Positions 1 through 5,152 of a stretch of DNA of 7,008 nt are shown here, piece by piece. Source of the stretch: Gammaproteobacteria bacterium (GTDB lineage Bacteria; Pseudomonadota; Gammaproteobacteria; Steroidobacterales; Steroidobacteraceae); contig JAQGOD010000128.1 in assembly GCA_028293775.1 (NCBI GenBank), positions 1 through 7,008 on the forward strand, written 5' to 3'. Position numbers and translations under genes: made by a program. The notes beneath the pieces are model-generated. The model ran no database searches, had not been told where the DNA came from, and saw only the letters and a program-made list of their open reading frames with translations. How positions within the stretch are numbered: the first letter of the stretch is position 1; each line of letters starts with the position of its first letter.

Positions 1-98
1 GCAGCTTGCAAAAGCCGATCCAGTTCCTCCGCAGTCGGCCCTGGCTCTGCCACGGCCTTAGCGGTCGAACGTGAGGCAATTGCATCGAATAGTTCCAT
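1..98 (-). CDS. Nitroreductase family protein, N-terminal fragment (runs off left edge)
   Basis: An open frame begins with ATG at 98-96 on the minus strand and stays open to the window edge, giving 32 whole codons. It starts MELFDAIASRS and continues with a P-G-P-T-A-E-E-L-D-R-L-L-Q-A stretch. This is the standard N-terminus of small FMN-dependent NAD(P)H nitroreductases (YdjA-like: a short helix, an Arg/Ser-rich FMN-phosphate contact, then P-x-PT-x-E-x-L-xx-LL). The usual doubled 'RRS' is 'RS-T' here. An AGGGGT ribosome binding site lies six bases upstream of the ATG (about 105-110). The family reduces nitro compounds, quinones or enones in the cytoplasm; the substrate cannot be told from this fragment. 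The gene is divergent from the YceI gene. Identification rests on about 30 residues, so the family is likely but not certain. Confidence 0.7.
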   Translation of the reverse strand, partial: MELFDAIASRSTAKAVAEPGPTAEELDRLLQA

Positions 99-225
99 TA
101 GAACACCCCTGTATGACCCTATAAGGAGATAAGCCGGAGCTACCCTAAGCTTTCAGCTATGATTTGCGCCCGAGATGCCGATTGCGGCGCTCGGAATTAT
201 ACCCGGTCGTTTGTAAGGAGCCCCA
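99..225. promoter_or_regulatory. Divergent intergenic region between the nitroreductase and yceI genes
   Basis: These 127 bases separate two genes transcribed away from each other, so both promoters should lie here. On the plus strand TATGAT (158-163) matches five of six bases of the sigma-70 -10 consensus, but no good -35 box sits 16-18 bases upstream. TATAAG at 120-125 is another weak -10 candidate. I found no convincing minus-strand promoter. The only clear secondary structure is the hairpin at 170-194, annotated separately. The promoter role is inferred from gene orientation; the exact elements are guesses. Confidence 0.4.
170..194. other. GC-rich hairpin upstream of yceI
   Basis: CCGAG (170-174) pairs with CTCGG (190-194), and the inner GCCG (177-180) pairs with CGGC (185-188) around an ATTG loop. 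The two stems are separated by AT on one side and G on the other. Nine base pairs form in 25 bases, ending about 20 bases before the yceI ribosome binding site. No T-run follows on either strand, so it is not a normal terminator. If transcription starts at or near the TATGAT box it would lie in the 5' leader of the yceI mRNA. It could be a leader structure, an operator or chance pairing in GC-rich DNA. Confidence 0.3.
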
Positions 226-801
226 ATGAACCGTATTGTTTTGGCGTCAATGGCCGCGCTGCTGGGTGCGAGTGCGTTCGCAGCGCCGGTCACCTATGTT
301 ATAGACCCGAACCACACCTATCCGAGTTTCGAGGCCGACCATTTTGGCGGTCTGTCGGTTTGGCGCGGCAAGTTCGACGCGACTTCAGGAAAGGTCGTGT
401 ACGACAAGGACGCGAAGTCCGGATCCCTCGATGTGACGGTGGACATGACTTCGATCGACTTCGGCAATCCGAAATTGAACGAGCACGCCAGGTCAGCGGA
501 GCTCTTCGACGCGGCGAAATTCCCCACCGCGACATTCACCGGCAAGTTCACCAAGTTCAACGGTGCGACGCCCGCCGAAGCGCAGGGCACCTTGACCATG
601 CACGGCGTGACGAAGCCCGTGACGCTGCAGATCAATTCATTCAAGTGCATGCAGAATCCGATGAACAAGAAAGAGGTTTGCGGCGCGGACGCCTCGGCGA
701 CCATCAATCGCGCCGACTTCGGTGTGAATTTCGGCGACAAGTATGGATTCAAGCAGGAGGTTAAACTGCTGATCCAAGTGGAAGGCAGCCCCGCGGCCTA
801 A
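226..801 (+). CDS. yceI: YceI family periplasmic lipocalin-like protein
   Basis: The product is 191 residues, the usual length for secreted YceI proteins. Residues 1-19 form a classical Sec signal peptide (Asn-Arg, then a hydrophobic core, ending A-F-A before Ala20), so the mature protein should be periplasmic. Family hallmarks follow: Y-V-I-D-P-N-H at 24-30, a second His39 in the 'DHFGG' region, the H-A-R-S-A-E-L-F-D block near 87-95, [12 protein letters not shown] at 123-134 and R-A-D-F-G at 162-166. The fold is an eight-stranded lipocalin-like barrel that in a structurally studied homologue binds a polyisoprenoid chain; the physiological role is unsettled. Cys141 and Cys152 flank an 11-residue loop and could form a disulfide, as seen in a YceI subgroup. 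The start is fixed by AAGGAG at 215-220, five bases before the ATG, and by the signal peptide. It appears to be a single-gene unit, convergent with the PTS/halogenase cluster. Confidence 0.93.
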   Translation: MNRIVLASMAALLGASAFAAPVTYVIDPNHTYPSFEADHFGGLSVWRGKFDATSGKVVYDKDAKSGSLDVTVDMTSIDFGNPKLNEHARSAELFDAAKFPTATFTGKFTKFNGATPAEAQGTLTMHGVTKPVTLQINSFKCMQNPMNKKEVCGADASATINRADFGVNFGDKYGFKQEVKLLIQVEGSPAA

Positions 802-817
802 GCCTTCGACAGTGGAA

Positions 818-848
818 CGGCCCGCTGCACTTTTTTCAGGGCGGGCCG
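818..848. terminator. Hairpin between convergent genes, possible bidirectional terminator
   Basis: CGGCCCGC (818-825) and GCGGGCCG (841-848) form a perfect eight-base-pair stem around a 15-base loop. An alternative pairing adds CTG (825-827) with CAG (837-839). It lies 17 bases after the yceI stop and 35 bases before the end of the cupin gene, the expected place for a shared terminator of convergent genes. The six-T run (831-836) is inside the loop and neither flank carries a U-tract, so it is not a canonical intrinsic terminator. Its role is inferred from position and stem strength. Confidence 0.45.
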
Positions 849-882
849 ATCCGTAAGAGAACGCCGCGCACCTGATTCCCCT

Positions 883-1884
883 TCAGCCGCCGAGCTTCTT
901 GTTCAAATGCGCCCGTAGCGCGTTCACTTGCTCCGGCGACAGCCGGCCGAGTATGCCTTCCCGTTCGCTTGGAATGTGATCGATAGATTGGCTCCGCGCG
1001 CCGAACACGTAGTGCTCAAACAAGGCTCCCCAGGCACGGCGGGTCTGCGTCGGTAGTCCGCGGATGCTCAAGATGGCATGCAGCAGCGCGTCGAAAGCAG
1101 AATCAGCCCGCGCAGCATCGCCCAGCGGGTCATGCCACCAGTAATTCACCAGCACATTGAACGGCTCGAGCGATTCGACGTGGTGCCACCAGAGCGGTGG
1201 AATGAATATGCCATCTCCCGGCCCGAGTTCTGCCGTTTGCGCTGCCGTCATGGCCTCGCGAAACTTTGGATACCGTTGCAAGTCAGGATTACGCAGCGAC
1301 ACCAGGCTCATGGCCGCTCCCGTCGGAGCAAAGTCCAAGGGACCGATATAGAGATTCGCGATTTGCTCCGGCGGAAACAACGTGAAGCGACGGCGGCCCG
1401 CGACCACGCAGCCGACATTGTTCCATTCATCGACGTGGGTGGGCGTGGTGATTCGATTGCCCAGCCAAATACGCGGCAATACCGTGTCCTCGAACAAACC
1501 CAATCTGTTTTCTGAAGCGAACGCCGGCAGGCAATCGCGGATGAGCGCGCTCTGTGCCGCAACCGCGGGCGGTTTTGGAAACTGGGCGTATCGCAAAACT
1601 TGCGCGGCGATTTGCGACAGAGGCAGCCGATTGCGATAAAAATTAAAACCGCTCATGGCTTCGTTGTAGAAAATCTCGCCCCCCACTTCGGGTGCGGTCA
1701 TGAGCGCATCGACTGGAACGCCGCTGTCGTGTCCTTGTAGATACCGCACCAGCGCCTCCGGCGATTCCAGGTACGCACCCACCGCCGGCCAGTCGCGCAC
1801 CAGGCCTCTTAATATCGCCGGGCGTTTGTCGGGCAGCACATCGCGCCGAATTTCATCGAGCGTGAGACTCGAGTATTCCTTCAC
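883..1884 (-). CDS. Cupin_8 / JmjC-like Fe(II)/2-oxoglutarate dioxygenase family protein (FIH-like)
   Basis: This 333-residue protein resembles the FIH-type JmjC hydroxylases. The N-terminus has the family entry motif (R-P-A-I-L-R-G, 21-27, then D-W-P-A, 31-34). The iron site is complete: H150-V-D152 and the distal H234 in P-P-L-W-W-H-H-V-E-S. Compared from memory with human FIH (His199, Asp201, His279), Thr147, Asn156 and Asn247 match the FIH co-substrate-site residues Thr196, Asn205 and Asn294; Arg165 sits where FIH has the 2-oxoglutarate-binding Lys214. It should therefore be a cytoplasmic oxygenase hydroxylating an unknown protein or small molecule. The start is GTG at 1884-1882, overlapping the halogenase stop by four bases (GTGA); the next Met is residue 62, beyond the N-terminal motif, so GTG is well supported. 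It is the last gene of the minus-strand operon. Catalytic activity is inferred; the substrate is unknown. Confidence 0.85.
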   Translation of the reverse strand: MKEYSSLTLDEIRRDVLPDKRPAILRGLVRDWPAVGAYLESPEALVRYLQGHDSGVPVDALMTAPEVGGEIFYNEAMSGFNFYRNRLPLSQIAAQVLRYAQFPKPPAVAAQSALIRDCLPAFASENRLGLFEDTVLPRIWLGNRITTPTHVDEWNNVGCVVAGRRRFTLFPPEQIANLYIGPLDFAPTGAAMSLVSLRNPDLQRYPKFREAMTAAQTAELGPGDGIFIPPLWWHHVESLEPFNVLVNYWWHDPLGDAARADSAFDALLHAILSIRGLPTQTRRAWGALFEHYVFGARSQSIDHIPSEREGILGRLSPEQVNALRAHLNKKLGG

Positions 1885-3497
1885 CAGAAGTAGACCTGCA
1901 GGGTTTGACCGTTGCGGCGCGGCGGAATATTAGCCAGGACTTCGCGATGATCCCGGTAGTTCGCTGCGCTGCGCTCGAGCAGGTTGTCGATCTCCGCAAT
2001 CCCATAGGTGCCTTCGGCGGCGGTCGGCGCATGCAAGGTACTCGCGTCCGGAAAGATGCCCATTCCCGACATGAGCGAGTACCAGGAAAACACCGGATAG
2101 CCACGCCCCAGCGCCTGCTTGCGCACCATGGGCGCGATACTGTTGCCCGACATCCAGAGACTGAGGAGCTGCTTCAATGGCTCCGAGAGGTTGAGATTGG
2201 CCGCATTTGCGCGCCAATACTCCGTGTCGGTCCGGCTATTGGTCTTGTAGTGCGTCACGATGTAGTCGCGCGTGCCTTCGAAGTGCTGGTTAACCCGCGC
2301 GTTGAATCGTGATTGCGCTGCCTCGCTCAAGTCTCCTTGCTCGAGGCACTCAACGAAGGCCGTGGCGGTTTGCTGAATGAACAGCAGCGCAGTCGCCTCC
2401 AAAGGTTCGATGAACCCTTGAGACAGCCCGACCGCGAGACAGTTTTTATTCCAATGTTTCGTCACCCGTCCGATTCTCATCTTGAGGTGCCGCGCAGGCG
2501 TGTTGGAATCGAGCATACCTAAGCGCTCGCGCAGTTCGGTTTCCGCCTGGTCCGGGGAGCAGAATTGCGAGCTGTACACATAGCCGTTGCCGAAGCGCTG
2601 CGTGAGAGGGATCTTCCACGCCCACCCATGTTTCATGGCCGTGGAGACGGTTTCGGACGGCACCGTATCGCCGATGGGCGTCGGCATGGCCACGGCCGCA
2701 TCATTGAACAAGTTCTCGGAGAAACTGACATACGGGGTTTTCAACGCCTTATCGATGAGCAGTGCGGTAAAACCGGTGCAATCGACGAACAGGTCCGCGC
2801 GGTGGGTCTCGCCCTCCTGAGTGCTGACCGAGACAATGCCGCCCTGCTCATCAAGATTCGCCTGCGTTACATGCGCGACTTGATAGCGTACGCCGCGCTG
2901 TACTGCCTTCTTGTGCAGAAACTGTCCCAGCAGCACCGCGTCGAAGTGATATCCATGCCAGATGTCGAAGGGAAAGTGCTCGGCCGGCTTAGGCGCCAGA
3001 TTCTTGCGTGCCAATCGAGTCGCAATGAAAAATCGATCCGGATCCGCACAGGCATCGGCCCCTCTGATCCTGGCATCGGTGTTGTGCACGAATTGAGTCA
3101 TGGTGAGATTGTCGAGCATCGAGGCGAACGGATGGAAGTAGCTGCCGTGGCCCGGTTTGGTCGACCAGCCATCAAAAGTGATGCCGCACTTATAGGTGGC
3201 ATGACACTGCGGCATCCACTCGGCCTCCTCGATGTTCAAGCTATCGAAGAAACCCCGCAGCCAAGGTGTCGAGCCCTCACCCACGCCGATGATGCCGACC
3301 GCGGGCGATTCCACCAACGTGATCTCGACGCCTTGTTCGATCAAGGAGCGTGCCAGAATCAATGCCGTCATCCAGCCGGCAGTACCGCCGCCCACCACCA
3401 CGATGCGCCGCACGGTCGGGGAAAGGGCCGATCGCCGCCCTTGCGGGCGCCTGGAGTCCTCGGCCGAGCGATTATAGACAGTGGCCGTGTCGCTCAT
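1881..3497 (-). CDS. Flavin-dependent halogenase, tryptophan halogenase family (PF04820 type)
   Basis: The 538-residue protein aligns throughout with RebH/PrnA-type halogenases. The FAD-binding G-G-G-T-A-G-W is at 36-42 and the halogenase signature W-A-W-K-I-P at 292-297. The lysine that directs hypohalous acid in RebH/PrnA (Lys79) corresponds to Lys103 in A-T-Y-K-C, and the catalytic glutamate (PrnA Glu346) to Glu367 in E-P-L-E-A-T-A. The Ser and Gly after that Glu in PrnA are Ala368 and Ala370 here, as I recall for relatives outside the antibiotic-pathway enzymes. Phe124 in F-H-P-F matches a PrnA active-site Phe. Such enzymes use FADH2 from a separate reductase, O2 and halide to halogenate an aromatic substrate. 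Tryptophan is only the family name: characterised Xanthomonas relatives prefer indole-type substrates and bromide. It lies 17 bases after nagE and overlaps the cupin gene by four bases. Residues 1-30 are a non-conserved extension, but the strong ribosome binding site supports this ATG. Confidence 0.93.
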   Translation of the reverse strand: MSDTATVYNRSAEDSRRPQGRRSALSPTVRRIVVVGGGTAGWMTALILARSLIEQGVEITLVESPAVGIIGVGEGSTPWLRGFFDSLNIEEAEWMPQCHATYKCGITFDGWSTKPGHGSYFHPFASMLDNLTMTQFVHNTDARIRGADACADPDRFFIATRLARKNLAPKPAEHFPFDIWHGYHFDAVLLGQFLHKKAVQRGVRYQVAHVTQANLDEQGGIVSVSTQEGETHRADLFVDCTGFTALLIDKALKTPYVSFSENLFNDAAVAMPTPIGDTVPSETVSTAMKHGWAWKIPLTQRFGNGYVYSSQFCSPDQAETELRERLGMLDSNTPARHLKMRIGRVTKHWNKNCLAVGLSQGFIEPLEATALLFIQQTATAFVECLEQGDLSEAAQSRFNARVNQHFEGTRDYIVTHYKTNSRTDTEYWRANAANLNLSEPLKQLLSLWMSGNSIAPMVRKQALGRGYPVFSWYSLMSGMGIFPDASTLHAPTAAEGTYGIAEIDNLLERSAANYRDHREVLANIPPRRNGQTLQVYFW

Positions 3498-3498
3498 C

Positions 3499-3506
3499 TC
3501 ACCTCC
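3499..3506 (-). promoter_or_regulatory. Strong Shine-Dalgarno sequence of the halogenase gene
   Basis: On the minus strand GGAGGTGA lies one base before the ATG at 3497, with the GGAGG core four bases from the start codon. It is a near-perfect anti-SD match in the 17-base gap after the nagE stop, and by far the strongest ribosome binding site in the cluster. It settles the halogenase start and suggests independent, efficient initiation rather than dependence on coupling alone. Confidence 0.75.
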
Positions 3507-3514
3507 AGATCACT

Positions 3515-5152
3515 TCAGGCAAGCAGCCGCCGCAGCGGTTGCGCCCATTCTTCGGCGGCCCCTGGAATCAGCAATTGAACGGACCCTGCGCTCGGGTGCG
3601 CAACTCCGCGTACGCCGAGACTAAGGAGAGCCCGTTCATCGACTGCTTTGAGGTCGGAAATGCGCAATGCTAAACGCCCCGCGAAACTCTCCACGCCGGT
3701 CACATTTTGGCGTCCGCCGAGTGCAGTTAGCATGGCGGACGCATTTGGGCGGCCCGCTTCGGGGGCGGCGGCGCGCAAGGCGTCCCGGATTTCACCGGCT
3801 ACTTGATCGGCGATCGGCCCAAGAACCACCTGCAACCCGGTCGTGGAAGAGCGCAGCATTCCACGCGAACCTAAGCGTTTCAGTGCAGGTTCGTCAATCG
3901 CGCGATTGTCGGCCAGCGTAAGGCGCAATCGCGTGGTGCATGCGGTAACTTCGGTGAGATTGGCGGCACCGCCCAGCGCAACGACGAAAGACTCGCCGCG
4001 CGTGCCGGCGCTCACGGGCGCAATGGACTGAGCCAGGAGATCGTCGGTTTCGCGGCCGGGTGTTGAAAGATTCAATCGCACGATGCAGAGGCGAAACACC
4101 GCGTAGTACAACAGGAAATAGGCAGCACCGATCGGGATCAACAGCAGAGGGCGCTGCGCGTGGGTGAAATTCAGAATGTAGTCGAAAAGACCCGCGGAAA
4201 AACTGAAGCCAAGGTGAACGCCGAACAGATGCATCAATACCATGGCGAGACCCGTCGCGATCGCATGCAGCGCGTACAGCACGGGAGCGAGAAACATAAA
4301 CGTGAATTCCACCGGCTCGGTGACGCCGGTCAAGAATGAGGTAAGACCAAGGGACAGCAGCAATCCTGCAACGCCGGCGCGACGTTCCGGCCGGGCGGTG
4401 TGGTACATGGCAAGGCATGCGCCGGGTAATCCGAACATCATGACCGGGAAGAAGCCCGACATGAATGCGCCGGCGGTTGGATCGCCGGCAAAGAACCGGT
4501 TCAAATCGCCGGTCGCGCCATGGTAGTCGCCGACGATGAACCAAGCGAAATTATTCAGAATGTGATGCAGCCCCGTGACGATCAATATCCGATTCAAGAC
4601 TCCATAGGCGAAAAGACCCAGGGAGCCGGCGCCCAGGATAGCCTGGCTGGTCGCGTCCATGCCGCGCTCGAGAAACGGCCACGCAAGCCCCACACTCACG
4701 CCCAACAGCAATCCCACCAGCCCGCTGACGATGGGCACGAAGCGCCGCCCGCCAAAAAAGCTCAGATAGCTGGGCAGCGTGACGTTGCTGAATCGGTTAT
4801 ATCCGACGCCGGCGATGACGCCCGACAGCAATCCGACCGGGATGCTGAACTTGGACAGAGAACCGGGAGCCGCGTGCAGCATGGTCTCCGCCGCCTTCAT
4901 CGTGACCACGAAGCCGACCAGCGCCGCGAGCCCGGCTGCACCATGGTTCTCGCGCGCAAGTCCCACCCCGACACCCACCGCAAACAACAGCCCAAGATTG
5001 GAAAATATGGCGGTGCCGGCCGCAGCCATGGCCGTCCAATTCAACAGGTCCGGTTGACCGAGGCGCAGCAACAGACCCGCGATCGGGAGCACCGCGATGG
5101 GCAGCATCAGTGCGCGGCCCAGCTGCTGGAATCCTGAAAAGCGAAGTTTCAT
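3515..5152 (-). CDS. nagE: N-acetylglucosamine-type PTS permease, EIIC-EIIB-EIIB
   Basis: This 545-residue inner-membrane protein follows E. coli NagE closely in its EIIC domain (about 1-365): LGRALMLPIAVLPIAGLLLR near the N-terminus, D-L-N-R-F-F-A-G-D (216-224), M-S-G-F-F-P-V-M-M-F-G-L-P-G (231-244), and the sugar-site L-T-G-V-T-E-P-V-E-F (274-283). About ten hydrophobic segments are visible. After a short linker comes an EIIB domain (about 386-463) with phospho-accepting Cys405 in A-C-T-T-R-L-R. The usual NagE EIIA domain is absent. In its place is a second EIIB-like domain (about 472-545) in which Phe490 replaces the cysteine. It should import and phosphorylate GlcNAc, receiving phosphate from an EIIA domain elsewhere, probably in the fused PTS protein encoded just upstream. 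Its ATG overlaps that gene's stop by four bases (ATGA), with AGGGGG about eight bases upstream. GlcNAc specificity is inferred from similarity; glucose or another amino sugar remains possible. Confidence 0.92.
   Translation of the reverse strand: MKLRFSGFQQLGRALMLPIAVLPIAGLLLRLGQPDLLNWTAMAAAGTAIFSNLGLLFAVGVGVGLARENHGAAGLAALVGFVVTMKAAETMLHAAPGSLSKFSIPVGLLSGVIAGVGYNRFSNVTLPSYLSFFGGRRFVPIVSGLVGLLLGVSVGLAWPFLERGMDATSQAILGAGSLGLFAYGVLNRILIVTGLHHILNNFAWFIVGDYHGATGDLNRFFAGDPTAGAFMSGFFPVMMFGLPGACLAMYHTARPERRAGVAGLLLSLGLTSFLTGVTEPVEFTFMFLAPVLYALHAIATGLAMVLMHLFGVHLGFSFSAGLFDYILNFTHAQRPLLLIPIGAAYFLLYYAVFRLCIVRLNLSTPGRETDDLLAQSIAPVSAGTRGESFVVALGGAANLTEVTACTTRLRLTLADNRAIDEPALKRLGSRGMLRSSTTGLQVVLGPIADQVAGEIRDALRAAAPEAGRPNASAMLTALGGRQNVTGVESFAGRLALRISDLKAVDERALLSLGVRGVAHPSAGSVQLLIPGAAEEWAQPLRRLLA
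3518..3997 (-). repeat. Tandem EIIB domains in the PTS permease, second one lacking its active cysteine
   Basis: Two copies of the roughly 75-residue EIIB fold lie in tandem within nagE. Copy 1 is about 3997-3764 and copy 2 about 3739-3518. They align without gaps through the core: V-A-L-G-G-A-A-N-L-T with T-A-L-G-G-R-Q-N-V-T, then A-C-T-T-R-L-R-L with S-F-A-G-R-L-A-L, then A-I-D-E-P-A-L-K-R-L-G with A-V-D-E-R-A-L-L-S-L-G. The codon for Cys405 is at 3940-3938 (TGC) and its counterpart, Phe490, is at 3685-3683 (TTC). The frame is intact and core residues are kept, so copy 2 looks maintained but unable to carry phosphate. The repeat is visible at protein level and is too diverged to be a recent DNA duplication. 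Confidence 0.8.

Noticed and set aside
182..202. Sigma-70 promoter using TTGCGG (182-187) and the AT-rich AATTATAC (195-202)
   Set aside because: The spacing between the two boxes is far too short for a -35/-10 pair, and no other -35 match sits at 16-18 bases.
159..764. 201-codon plus-strand frame overlapping yceI in another frame
   Set aside because: It is Arg/Cys-rich without family motifs, and its ATG has no supporting ribosome binding site. The yceI frame has a signal peptide, an AAGGAG site and family motifs.
2565..3578. 337-codon plus-strand open frame opposite the halogenase gene
   Set aside because: It lies antisense to a gene with clear family motifs. The product is rich in Arg, His and Gly with no recognisable domain and no good ribosome binding site. 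Long antisense frames are expected in GC-rich coding DNA.
4520..5137. 205-codon plus-strand open frame opposite the EIIC domain
   Set aside because: The translation is a low-complexity mix of Gln, Arg, His and Asp typical of a shadow of hydrophobic codons, while the opposite strand encodes a clear membrane permease.
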